A DNA stretch of 64,000 nt from Arthrobotrys musiformis (lineage: Eukaryota > Ascomycota > Orbiliomycetes > Orbiliales > Orbiliaceae), in the NCBI GenBank assembly GCA_036971715.1, contig JAVHJL010000011.1, positions 1,240,001-1,304,000 of the forward strand, written 5' to 3'. The notes beneath the pieces are model-generated. The model was not told where the DNA came from, did not search any database, and saw nothing but the letters and a program-made list of their open reading frames with translations. Position numbers and translations under genes: made by a program. Below, piece by piece: positions 46,801 through 58,160 of the stretch; the first letter of the stretch is position 1, and each line of letters starts with the position of its first letter.

Positions 46801-49070
46801 ACACAACCTTCTTTTCGCAGCTAACACCGCCAACGGAACACGTGTGCTACCACCGGGCGTCGGATTATGTAGACACCCAGAATTGGCCATTCGTTTTCTT
46901 TTCATTTTCCCTTTCACTTCTCCGTGAAGGGAAATTTATTTGTCTGAAAGGGCTGGTGTTGAACTCTCTTTGCTTCCGTTCCCTGTCGACGACGAGACAT
47001 TTTCATGTCGTACTGCACCATGTTGTGATACCACCTCGAGATCAATAGGTATTTCCGTTGGGGTGAATTCTATCACGACTGACTCATGAAGCGGAGTAGT
47101 AGGAATAAGTGGGTGTGAAGGGAAAGAAAGTCAAGATTTTTCAAAGACCGTTTGATTATTGAAATTGTGATTGACCGATCACGGGAAAAGATATATAATT
47201 ATGATGCAGTTGGTCGTACAGAGTCTCGGGCACAGATGTCTCAAGTCGTTTCTTATATGATATTCAGAAGAACAGCAGCCTGCCGAAACCTTTAATTTGA
47301 AAGGACCATCGAACCCGTCGGGTGGAAGAAAAATGTTTTGTCTCTTCATAATTGTTTCTATCAAATTTATATATTCTGTCCATCGAAAGGTTTCAGTATA
47401 TCGATCACACACTCGATCCACTATCACGACCCGTTCACATCGGGTCTCAATGTTTTTAGCGCCAACCGACTGGACAAAGGAAGAAAACTCCACTGCCAGA
47501 AAGGAATAATTGCAGTGCCGGACACTGCATACCCATATCCGTTCCGAAGCCCCCCAAATAAAAAAATAAAATAAAATAAAGCAAAATACGAAAAAAAACA
47601 AACTTCAATGCATGCAGTTGAACTTCCAGATACGAAATAAAAGGGTTTGCAGAAACAGTGCTAGTTGCTATTTTCTCGAGGTCCCCACTGGCGTCCCGCC
47701 GCTTCGCGGATTTGAGGCCTTGGATCGTGTCCCTTGGCTGGGGTTGCTATGTTAGCTGCACCCAAATTATCTAGCTAGGCGAATTAAATGTCCGATCGAG
47801 TACGACGTCAGACTATTACAAAAGAACGGAGCAAGACTCGGGGAAAAAAATTAAGAAGACTATATCGGTCGGACCTTGTTCGAATTAATTCAATTCTGCG
47901 TCCTTCATTCTGGTTCCTCAGGACCAACAGGTCGATTGTGACTTCGCATTCTTTCACCATTCCACCGTCGTCCCCCCATGGATTCAATATTCCAACAATC
48001 CGTGATCAATTAAATAAAAAACGTCGGAAAAATCAAAAACACCAAATTAACTGGCACAGCAAGGTTCGAAATCTTATATCCTACGACAGCTCGGACTTTC
48101 CTCTATAGGCCAAATCCGACACATAAGGATCCCAATTGGCCGTCCCGTCGGAACGACGTTTGAGAACAAACTTGCAATAAGTCTAGCCGACGCGGAAACG
48201 AAGGAAATAGCCTTTGACTTGCCACCGGCTCCAAAAAAAAAAGGTGACAGGTCTGTTTACCAGGGAAAGCGAAGAGGTCAAGCAAGGGATATCCTACCTT
48301 AAACTACACTGGGCAGGCGTCATTCGCATAGCTTCCAGTACCATTTTCAAGACTGAGCTCCCCATACCCATACCCATACCAGTCAGTCAGGTCCCGACCC
48401 AAACGAACCTGGTTCAATTAGCCTTCGAAGCAAGGGGGGCTGCCAAACCACCACAAGCCCATCCGTTACGAAAAAAATAAGGAAGAAGAACCTAGACACG
48501 CGGGATAGTGCAGCAGCACACTCAAAGATATCCGTGTGCAGCTCACCGAATCGAACGCTCCTTGATTGCTTTTTTCTTTCGTCTACATACACCCATATTC
48601 ATAACTCCTGGGGGAGGGGTGGACATATATACAGTCAGCCGCCCCATGTCTTCGGCCACGTTTTTATATATTTTTTAAATTAACCCATTGACACGCTGAT
48701 CCAAGTCCAGTCCTTGGTCCTGAATACTTTCCTCGAAGCTTTCCCCTGCATATCAAATAAGTTTCAAGCCTCAGCGGGCAGGACCATAATATTTGGATAT
48801 CGTCTTGTTTCTGTTTGCTGGTGATATATATATCGTCGACGACCCAACTTGGTCAAAACATCTCGAAACCATCTCTTCATTCTGCATACATTCTGAATTC
48901 TTTCATCAAACAGAGTATTCGATAGTTCGCATATTCTGTTGCTTTCTCCGGTAGAAAAAACACGATAGTAGTTTGACGATCTACGATAGTAGCATATCGT
49001 CTACTAGTTCGTATACCTTCATTTCCTTTTCTATCTTCTTTTTCTTCTTATCTCGACACATTTTTTCAAC
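43887..49070. other. 5.2-kb gene-poor tract
   Basis: This is the longest stretch without a supported gene. Open frames on both strands are under 145 codons, lack motifs and show no spliceable partners. There are no terminal repeats, tRNA cloverleaves or transposase motifs that I can see. The last 300-500 bases are AT- and pyrimidine-rich and are likely the promoter and leader of the VIT-domain gene. Confidence 0.55.
45134..45204. repeat. imperfect inverted repeat
   Basis: GAGCTGGGGACTGC at 45134-45147 is matched by GCAGTCCCCAAGCTC at 45190-45204, with a single bulged base and a 42-base GC-rich loop. It could be a structured transcript element or a relic of a mobile element. Nothing around it decides between these. 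Confidence 0.5.
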
Positions 49071-51464
49071 ATGCCTAGCAAGTGGCATCGACGGTTCACC
49101 TCGCAACGTGCCCAGCAACGTAAGATGCACAAGCGCCGGTCTTCATCAATGTCAATTTCGAATTCCATTTCCTCGAGGGCGCCTTCGATGGGCCTGTTTG
49201 ATGAGTATGGCCATTCAATCGGCCTTCTGGTGGATTGTTATCTGGAAATCCAAGTCATTGGCCTCCGCAGCTGTGTCAGTCTGAGGATATTGTTCAGAAA
49301 CAAATCCGGACCAAATGTGCACAATGCTATTTTTAGAGCCAAGACAGCTGAGGGGGCCACTGTGACATCTGCGGAGTGCTATGTTGATGTCGATGGATCT
49401 GGAACCAGTGCTGGATTGGAATACAGAGATCTGGTGAACTTCTGCCATCAGGGCTCGACATTTGAGTGCGACGTTGGATATATTCCGGCGAGCCGAGACT
49501 GTGTGGTATTTTTGAGGTAAGTCTTTTCGCAATTCGATTTATCATGGAATGCCTTTTTCTAATGGATTTGTATAGATATGAACATGAACTTGTCACAGAA
49601 AATGATACAACTGTGATACAGTTCCCACTCCCAGGTCGTCGAGGCGAGAAGTTGATCGCTCGACAGAAGTCCCAGCCAGCGTTATGGAACGCCTCGCAGA
49701 TGTTCTCATTCATCGCATTGGACATTCAAGTCTCAAACTTCCCTGCAAAGATCACAAACATTTCATCCTCTCACTCGGTCTATGCTTCGATAAGTGAAGA
49801 ATCAAACGCTGCTATCGAAATCGATGATTACATGTTCCAGGGTCAGGATGAAGTAATGATTCGCATCCTATCGGAGCCCTTGTCGAGCAGACCAACATCT
49901 TACCACGCAATGACCTCGCCAGACCTAATGTCCGAGAACATCCCCGTTATCAATGTTGTGGACGAAACAACGAGTGAATACAATTCCTCTATTGTGTCAA
50001 GTACAGAAGGTGAGCGCTCTAACACCCCCTCCAAAGGAACCTGTCAAATAAAAACCCCGGAACGTTGGAATGTAAATTTTTTTTAAATTATTTGAACACC
50101 CGGCCCCTTGGTTCGAAACAAATTCCAAGAATGTTTCGATCCAACATGGCACGTGGGGGAGGAGGTCCAACCGTGGTTCCTGAAAATCCAACATTTCAAA
50201 GGATCGATTTTATATTATACTAGTCTAGTCTGGAAAGAGATATATACTAACAATCCTTCATCTATCGACAGGTCTCAATTTTGAGTTTGAAGGATTGAGA
50301 AGTACAACTCCTTCAAGACCTACAACGCCCAGTGGTGCGCCTCCAACTATCGAAGTTGAAAGACTTTACTCCGACATCTGGGAAGTCAACACTGCACGAC
50401 TATCATACAGCTCTTCTGGTGAAGAGAGTATTTCGTCCACTCGCAGCGAAAGGTTAAGAAGGAGGAAAACCACCGTGCACAAGAAGCACAGCTCGAACGT
50501 CTCATCTTTATTATCTACCGACATGTCTGAGATGTCTTGGTTGGACGACCCGTCGGATGATGAGGTTAACGATGAGGCGGACCGAATCTTCGAGGAGTAC
50601 TCTTTGGCTGTGCCGAGGGTGGTGATTCGAGATAGCATTGCTATTACGGATGAGTTTGATGTTGAGGTAAGACTACTAATCTATTTACACAAGAAGGAAT
50701 ACGACTAATTATCTGTGTAGGAATGCAAAAGCATTAAGATAGTCCGACCGCACCGACCAAAGTTGGTTGAGGTCGCGATTCCATCGGCCAGCATTCCAGC
50801 AATGTCGCTGGACAACTTCACTCCCCCAACCAGCCCCACCAAGTCTATGGATCATAGCTCTCAAGACCTGCTCAGGGAACTCGACATCCTATTCGAAAAC
50901 CTTAACGAACTTGTTGAATGGTCACCCACTTCATACATTCAGCTTGACGGGAAGCTTGCGGGCGTCCTTGGCATCCAACTTGAGCCACTAAGAAACCATC
51001 GTGGCGCACAAGTTGACAACCTTCCGAACACACCAGCCTGGGTTCGGGAAGGTATCTGGGCGAACGCCATTACCCTTCAATTCCTCCGTTGTGTGATGGA
51101 CTCCCCATTCTTCAAGACCTTGAATGAGGACGTCCGATCGGAATATCGGCTCCTCTATACCCTCATCGAGCTCCCATTCTCCAGTCACATCCAGCACCTC
51201 ACGCCAGAGGCCTCACTAAACAGGTTCTCCGAGGAAGAGTTGATGGAGATGGCGGCTGAAGTTATCCAAGAGCAGCTAATCGAAAATGAGGAGCTATGTT
51301 CTGGACCATCCTCCTATGCAGGCGAAAGGGTCAAGAAGGTTTCCAATGCAGGAACATACAGCGACCCATTCGTCTGCCGTCCCATTTCCCCACCAAAGAC
51401 TCCAGACGGCGAGGACCGAAAAAATGTAGAGCTTGAGTCCTTTGATGATTGTTTCGAGTTTTAA
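49071..51464 (+). CDS. VIT-domain protein lacking a vWA domain
   Basis: Four exons, 49071-49516, 49576-50009, 50272-50666 and 50721-51464, give about 672 residues. After a basic, serine-rich N-terminus comes a VIT-type beta domain (about residues 45-170). Its signs are a strand with CVSLRILFRNKSG, EGATVTSAECYVDVDG and the closing FECDVGYIPASRDCVVFLRY leading to HELVTEND and IQFPLP. A second beta region (about 190-290) matches what follows VIT in fungal VIT-vWA proteins (FSFIALDIQVSNFPAKITNI, SSHSVYASI). Where a von Willebrand A domain with its DxSxS metal site should start, the protein instead goes into a disordered Ser/Glu-rich stretch. The C-terminal part (about 480-640) returns to the family pattern: LDGKLAGVLGIQLEPL and VREGIWANAITLQFLRCVM. 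The function is unknown. I infer a scaffold that lost metal-dependent ligand binding. Confidence 0.6.
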
Positions 51465-52583
51465 GACATGGCCGCGTATATGCAATGCACCGCGTCGTCT
51501 GGTGGTCCGTACCTTGGCGGATACTTTTCACCTTCCCAATAACAAAACCCTTCACAAGTTTTAAGGGAAAGATTTTCAGGGTTTCTTTTCGGCCTAACCT
51601 TTTTTTATACTAACGACTTTCTTTTTGACATCTCATCTCATATATTTCTTTTGTTAGTGATTTTTAAAGTTTTTTCCTTTCTTTTCGAAAAAGCGGGCGC
51701 TTTACGGGTTTTTTTCTGTTCTACTGATGATGTCCTGGTCACGACACACCTTTCCCTTCGCTTCACTTCTGAGCCGTGGTACTCTCTTTTAAACTCCGGT
51801 CTTTACGATCCCAAGACCATTTTTACTTTTTATTTCTTTAATTTTTTGCATTTCTTTAGATCGTATTTCCTTTTTTCCCATCCTCTACTCTTATCTTCGT
51901 ACCTCGACAGGTAACTTTGTGTTTTTTTTCTCTTCTCTTTTCTCAAATCTCCTTTCCTTTTTTCATTGGGTTTCTTTGGGAAAGATTCTGTTTTAATGCC
52001 GAAAACCCGGCATTCGGCGTTTATAGTTCTGATGAATATTGGTACTTGGGATTGCTATATTTACTATTACTAGGAGAGAAGATGTACTTAGCTCGGTGCT
52101 ATAGAAATAATACTATCACTACCAATTAAATAAAAATAGTAATAAATTTAATAATATCAAGATCTGGTTGCAACTTAGAAATCCGTGTAGCTTTCGAGGA
52201 CGTGTGGTATTGTGAGCCGTCAACACAAAATATGCGAAATATAAATCAATGTTGGAGGTGGTTGCCAGTCAACAGTGACGATCGGTTAGGAGAGACATCG
52301 GGACCCGGTTGTCTTGAGAAAAGGGCGTAGAATTTTCTATGTATATTGAAGTTAGCATGGTTACCACATCATGTTCGATCAACCACCTTTTTAATACTTC
52401 ACGATCGAGAGGGCTAGTTTTTAGAACCCCATCATCATCGATATACCTCTCCTTAGTCTTCACCCCTCCTTGCATCAATATCTAATTACCTACTCCAACT
52501 GATAGACAGTCTACCACCTTCATCAGAGTCCATGATATGATATAGAAAATATCAAATATCTCGTTCAGCTGATTATATTCAAA
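51465..52583. other. intergenic, T-rich left part
   Basis: The left half is strongly T-rich and fits the 3' region of the VIT gene. A 69-codon minus-strand frame at 52269-52478 has balanced, charged composition (KTSPLDREVLKRWLIEHD) and might be a small gene or a relic, but I see no family and do not annotate it separately. Confidence 0.45.
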
Positions 52584-53654
52584 ATGCCCCAAACCCGGAA
52601 GCGAGTGCGCAAAGAAAGTCTAAGCGGGGCGAAAAAGCGGTTTAAGGTCGTCAAAGGCTCAAAACCACCACGTACAAGAAGACGGAAGAAGGAGAGTTCG
52701 GAGCCATCAACTACAACAGAAGAGACAAAGGTCCCAAAGCTACCGCCTGTAGGGATATGGAACAAAGATTTAGAGCCGCCAGCTACACAAGAACAGGCTG
52801 AAGATTCAAAGCTACCGGCTACAACAGAACAAGCTAAAGATTTAAAGTCAGCAGCTACAAAAGAACAGACTAAACAGCCAAAGCTGCCGCCCATAGGAAT
52901 ATGGAACAAAGATCCAAAGCCACCTGCTAAAAGAAGGCGACTGAACAAGCCACCAACTACAACCAAACGAGTCAAAGGCTCAAAGCCACCAGATGCAGTC
53001 GGACGGGTAATATCTGATATCAATACACCGCCCAATGAACCTTCGCCGGATGCGCCTGCACAGTGTCAATCCAGTACTCCCGGGTCTGTTAACGCCCCTG
53101 TTACCTCAAGCCCGCCCCTTACACCACCAGATACAACAAAGGATAATCCAGATAGTGAGGGCGAAAGGTCTTCCCTCCATCTAGTTAAAACCAGGCATAC
53201 ACCTAAGAGTTGTGAACCTCAGGATTGCCAACAACAGGAGCAATCACCCAGACCCTCAGGAAAACCGGGGAGCCAGAGCGTAGACAGAGCTGAACCTCAA
53301 ATATCTGACAAAAACTCTGCAAGCGCCAATAGTAACCATCGACGACAGTTACCAGAGGACGATGAACTGGTATTCGATATTCGAGATATTCTGGAGCATT
53401 CGTATTGGAATCAGTGGAGCTACGGGATAATTGTTGACGACCCACCTACCGACCTAGATGAACTAGTACCCGAGGCCGAAATAGATGCGGACCGAAATAG
53501 GGTTCCTAGTAGCGGAGTGGCTGATAGGAAGTTACATACCGACCGAAATGGACAAGAAATCGAATATACAACGAATGGGTTTCAAAATCAGCACTACGAT
53601 AGTGGCGATGAAGCAGCTGACGAGCTAGAGCTCGAGTCTGTGGTATATCTATAA
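52584..53654 (+). CDS. disordered basic/proline-rich protein with internal repeat
   Basis: A single uninterrupted frame of 356 residues starts at MPQTRKRVRKESL. The N-terminal 150 residues are rich in Lys, Arg, Pro and Thr and contain a near-duplicate unit, KLPPVGIWNKDLEPPA and KLPPIGIWNKDPKPPA, spaced about 48 residues (144 bases) apart. Between the units the sequence has decayed TTEQAK-type repeats. The middle is Ser/Pro/Gln-rich and the last 120 residues are acidic (DDELVFDIRDILEHSYWNQW). The basic-to-acidic layout suggests a nuclear disordered protein, but no domain is recognised. The long open frame in otherwise stop-rich DNA supports coding. Confidence 0.55.
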   Translation: MPQTRKRVRKESLSGAKKRFKVVKGSKPPRTRRRKKESSEPSTTTEETKVPKLPPVGIWNKDLEPPATQEQAEDSKLPATTEQAKDLKSAATKEQTKQPKLPPIGIWNKDPKPPAKRRRLNKPPTTTKRVKGSKPPDAVGRVISDINTPPNEPSPDAPAQCQSSTPGSVNAPVTSSPPLTPPDTTKDNPDSEGERSSLHLVKTRHTPKSCEPQDCQQQEQSPRPSGKPGSQSVDRAEPQISDKNSASANSNHRRQLPEDDELVFDIRDILEHSYWNQWSYGIIVDDPPTDLDELVPEAEIDADRNRVPSSGVADRKLHTDRNGQEIEYTTNGFQNQHYDSGDEAADELELESVVYL

Positions 53655-54664
53655 TAACGCCTGCTGCCACACTACCAAGGTTCGGCGGGTGTGGATGCTG
53701 AGGATGCGAATTGGCATGAATAATCGAGTTGCCAACATAAGCGTATCACCCGGATACCGGTATCCACGGACCCCATCTCAGCAGCCGGCCGCCGATGTTT
53801 ACAGCGAAACCCTAAACTATGGCGGAAACATAGTCCGATAGCAAAACGTGACTATATACAGGCATACGGAGGGGAGGGATTAGAGAATTCGACGGTATCA
53901 TAACTAAAACGTGAGTTCTATTGTTTCCCTATGATATTTCGCTTTACATCGTAGACTAGGTGTCTACTGCGGGGGTCGGAGAGGAATCGGATAGTCCTTG
54001 GGAATATGTTCTAATTTACACTATATATAGGCAATTAATGTCGGGATATCGATACGTGGGATGTACTTTGATCGTCCACTCCAGCGCTGACAGGTTGAAG
54101 GTCTTTCCCGTACGTAGTTTCTATACAATGGCTTTACTACCTTCCGTTTCAAGCTCCCGCGTTTTGTGATCTGGCTGTACTCCAAATACGAAATCTTTGG
54201 TATCTCAATTCTGTCTTTTTTTTTTTAATTTGTGAGGTGTGTGTGTTATACCTGTTCGAAGTCCCGTTTGAAGCCGAAGCCTGGCCCTGCTGGGCTGCAC
54301 GGCCATGGATAGCAATGCATAGCAGAGCATAGCTTCGGGCCATTTGCATGACAATGCGGCATATTTGATTGGTCGGGCTCCCCAAGCTCACCAGGCCGTC
54401 GATATCGGATTCGGGCCGAATTGCACGCTTTATCTTTGCTATCAATCAAGTTGACCCGGCCGCGCCGGAGCTCGCGAGAGTCTGCTCGAATGGTGTTTCG
54501 TTGGATTGCCACAAAATTTTAAGCTCCCAACGTCCAGCTAACGAAAGTTAACCTCAACATCAACCTTTCTCCTTTCTCCATTCCACAACCATCACCACTA
54601 ACTCCTTGCTATTTCATTTTACCCCGCGGGTACCTCGCGGTGTACAAGAATAGTATCCGCCGCA
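53655..54664. other. intergenic / lipoyl synthase promoter
   Basis: No supported gene. A telomere-like AACCCTAAA occurs near 53,806 but as a single copy. The last 100 bases are C/T-rich leader sequence of the lipoyl synthase gene. Confidence 0.5.
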
Positions 54665-55985
54665 ATGATCACGTCGCGATCCGTCCTCGCCGCAGCATCG
54701 AGGACCCAGTCCTTCGTTTGTCCGCAATGCATATACGCCGCCACCACCCGATTACCAAGTAGCAGGACATACGCCACTACTCCCTCCCCCACCCCGATCA
54801 CTACAAAAAAACCCACCGCCTTCACAGATAAACTCAATTCAGGCCCTTCATTCTCCGACTTCCTCTCCACGCCCGAACCACCCCTCTCCGTCTCCGAATC
54901 ACTAGAACTAAACAAACAACCACTAACACCGGGCCAAATCAACCGCGCAAACCACGTCCGTCTCCCCAGCTGGTTAAAAACCTCAGTCCCCATCGGTACC
55001 AACTACAATAAAATAAAATCCGACCTGAGGGGGTTAAACCTACATACCGTCTGCGAGGAGGCGAAATGTCCGAATATAGGCGATTGTTGGGGCGGGAGTG
55101 ATAAATCTGCTGCTACGGCTACGATTATGTTGATGGGTGATACTTGTACCCGCGGGTGTAGGTTTTGCAGCGTGAAGACGAACAGGAGGCCGCCGCCGTT
55201 GGATCCGCATGAGCCGGAACATACGGCTGAGGCGTTGAAGAGGTGGGGGTTGGGGTATGTGGTGCTTACTTCCGTCGATCGCGATGATCTGGCCGATGGT
55301 GGGGCGGCGCATTTTAGGGAGACGATTGTGAAGATTAAGCAGAAGTATATCCTCCATTTTTTTCTTCAATCTTTTTTCAATAATTGTTAGTTTTGAGGCT
55401 AATTGATGGGATAGGGCGCCGCATATTCTGGTAGAAGCCTTAACAGGCGACTTCGCCGGAAACCTGGATATGGTAGCGCAGGTGGCCACATCAGGTCTAG
55501 ACGTCTACGCGCACAACGTCGAGACCGTTGAAGCGCTAACGCCCTACGTCCGCGACCGCCGCGCTACATTCCGACAATCCCTCTCCGTCCTCTCCCATGC
55601 GAAAAAATCACAACCGTCATTGATCACTAAAACATCAATCATGCTGGGTCTGGGCGAGCAAGACTCTGAAGTTTTGGATGCCTTGAAGGAGTTGAGGAAG
55701 GTGGATGTTGATGTTGTTACCTTTGGACAGTATATGAGGCCCACGAAGAGGCATATGAAGGTTGAGGCGTATATCACGCCTGAGAAATTCGAGTATTGGA
55801 AGGAGAAGGCTGTCGAAATGGGGTTTTTGTATGTTGCTAGTGGGCCGTTGGTTAGAAGTTCTTATAAAGCCGGTGAAGCGTTTATTGAGAATGTGCTGAA
55901 GAAGAGGAGGGGGGGAAGTGATTTGGGTGGGAAGTTGAATAGTGTGGAGAAAATTGAGGAGTTGAGGGAGGAGAAGGTTGTGTAG
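54665..55985 (+). CDS. LIP5: lipoyl synthase, mitochondrial
   Basis: Two exons, 54665-55344 and 55415-55985, give about 416 residues. The radical-SAM enzyme inserts two sulfurs into octanoyl groups bound to lipoyl domains of pyruvate and 2-oxoglutarate dehydrogenases and the glycine cleavage H protein. The auxiliary cluster motif CEEAKCPNIGDC starts near residue 130, and the radical-SAM motif CTRGCRFC near residue 161. VLTSVDRDDLADGGAAHFR, HNVETVEALTPYVRD and the closing ASGPLVRSSYKAGEAF are further hallmarks. The first 60 residues are rich in Arg, Ser, Ala and Thr, as in a mitochondrial targeting peptide. All cluster cysteines and the C-terminal RSSY are present. Confidence 0.97.
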
Positions 55986-56863
55986 ACGTATACACGCTCT
56001 CTTATGTCGATATGAGGGGGTAGGATTTGAGGAAGGGGGCTTCGTGATTTAACATTACGGTATCACAGACGGGACCTTTTTGGCGTTTTTTCTTTGTTTT
56101 TATATATATTCTTTAATCGGGCTGGGATAGGTATTATACTGCGGTTGCATTCAACATGAGCAATTCATACCGGCGTTCTTTTTTTAAAAAACCAAAACAC
56201 TTGTTTCGATAAAAATCTTCATTAAGAGCTAGACGAGTAAACAAGAGGTATAAAAGATATTTCTTTCCGCCAATATAAAGCTTTGAAAACCACATGAGGC
56301 TAACTGGGGCGATTGATTAATCGATTTCCCTTTTTTTGGTTGCTGAATGAGTTGGAGCAGGAAGAAGAGGCTTTGGAGATTAGAAAGCAGGTTAATGCAA
56401 CGCTAAGTAGAACTGGGACGGGGGTAGGTCATAAGTGAAGAGCTCGACGGTGGGAATCGTGATATCGCATGTAAAACATGTGCTACCGCAGGTATAAGGA
56501 CAAGAGCAAACAACTGTAGCGCGATGTAGAAAGCAAGAGCATTAACAAATAGAAGGGTCGTTTATGAGACCTTGTTTAGTAAATAGGAGTCGGGGAGTCC
56601 GTTATGCTGGAGATTATAGTTCTTCTTTTTTTTTTGTGTTTTTTTTGTAGGTTTTATTTGTAGAGGGAGTGTACCGTATTCCGAAAGTATCAAATGGTGG
56701 TCGGGCAGTCGGGTTTGTAAATGGGCATCGTCTGGTATAGGGTCTTGCGCCTTCCTCTCTCCTTTTCATACTACCATCTGTAGTACGACGGTAGTATACC
56801 GGGGCCACTCCGGGCCTACCACTCCACCTGCGCGAGATCTTCCTCTACCAGCTTCCCCTCGTT
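55986..56863. other. 3' intergenic between convergent genes
   Basis: The AT-rich sequence lies between the convergent stops of lipoyl synthase and SNX3. A T-rich run and short Lys/Thr frames are present; none is convincing. Confidence 0.55.
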
Positions 56864-57586
56864 TCAAATATACGTCGAACGGTCCCAGTTAGGGTCTAAA
56901 TTCCCACCATTAGCCTCCAAAAACCATAAAAGATGAAGAATAAAAGGAGGACAAACCCTGAACGAAGCTAGCCAAAACCTTACTCCCCGTCTGCAAAAGC
57001 GGATGCCCGACAACGATCTGTAGAAACCTCTGCAAGCCCTCCCGTCGGTGTTCGATCACGTCGTCCGAGAAGCGGTTGGTGAAGACTTTACCGGGTAAAG
57101 GGGGGATGGTGACTCTTGTGGATTCTCGCTCGAGGATGTCGCGGAAATGCTCAAAGTCGGAGTAGCGTCTGCGGACGGTGGAGGATTTTAGTTTGAAGGC
57201 GGGGATGTTGGTCTGTGGGTTAGATTGATTAGTGGTGGGGGGTATATTGGGGGGGTATATGGGGGTAGGTACCCGGCAGACGACTTCGTAGTCTGTATAC
57301 ATCTTCCGGCCGAAGCCGTGGGTTTGGGGGTTCTTGACCTTTTGATGGAGAATTCATGTTAGCGACTGAGTGTATACAACAGACCATCATAGATTTAGAA
57401 TTGAGCATGTGACGTCCTCCTGTTGGTAGGTCTTCGCTCGATCCAATCCATCAAGACGCCGTCTGTAAAAGCGCCAGAGGGATATCAGGGGGTAAGAGAA
57501 TATACCTCGATCTCCAGGAAATTCTCAGGCGGGCCGTATATCTCGTCGAACGTCTGTTCGCGGGATGTGGACAGTGGAGCCTGCAT
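56864..57586 (-). CDS. SNX3: sorting nexin-3 (PX domain)
   Basis: Four exons on the minus strand, 57586-57506, 57338-57273, 57212-56957 and 56895-56864, give about 144 residues, the usual size of SNX3/Grd19. The protein is nearly all PX domain, binds phosphatidylinositol 3-phosphate on endosomes and works with retromer in recycling cargo to the Golgi. The start MQAPLSTSREQTFDEIYGPP and KMYTDYEVVCR precede the lipid-binding RRRYSDFEHF, IPPLPGKVF and HRREGLQRFLQIVV. The last exon completes DPNWDRSTYI, the conserved SNX3 end, after a donor at 56956. The continuous minus-strand frame that reads through this donor is a retained-intron artefact. Confidence 0.93.
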
Positions 57587-58160
57587 GTTGGAGGGGGAAG
57601 AGGCAGATTCGGCGGGAGATCAGCGGCGGGAATATTGGCCGTGGTGGGTGTCGGGTAAGGATAGGTATGAGCCCTGCGACTGCTGTGAACGGCGAACAGA
57701 GCGGGGCCGATGAAGTCTTCTATCTTGGTATGGTTGATGCTGGTGATGATGCTGGCGGTGATGGCGGCGATGAGGAGAGGGAAGAGGGGGGCGGAGGTTG
57801 TGCTACTAACTTGACCTAACTTTCAGGGAGGTTTAGCTTTGGTGCGCATGCGCCTTTGGCTTTGTTCTTAGCTTGCTTTCTTTCTCTACGAAGATGGCAA
57901 AAAAAAAAAAAAGAGTCCAAGATAAAAAAATTTTACGAGACGGCACAGGATTCTGGTTATTTTAGCTAATAGATTACATACTCGAAGAATTCCTTTTTTC
58001 TTCGGTACTTGTGGCCCGGGCTAATGTCGGTGTGGTGGTGATTCAGAGCTTTGCCCATAGCTTCAAGCTAGTGCCTGAACGGCATCCACCGGCGCAAACA
58101 TGTACATGCGTGCAAAGTAGATATATCGATATCGATATATAATATACTGGAGTAGAGGGG
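57587..58160. other. intergenic, no gene seen
   Basis: The stretch lies upstream of SNX3 and downstream of ELP6, both on the minus strand. It includes an A-run near 57,898 and a short alternating ATATCG repeat near 58,120. Plus-strand frames here are Gly/Asp-rich low complexity and not supported. Confidence 0.5.

Noticed and set aside
53800..53815. AACCCTAAA telomere-like motif
   Set aside because: Only one copy; no array, so it is not evidence of a telomere or of a telobox-factor site.
56910..57302. 130-codon single-exon PX protein
   Set aside because: The frame retains two introns. Splicing restores the conserved SNX3 start and the DPNWDRSTYI end.
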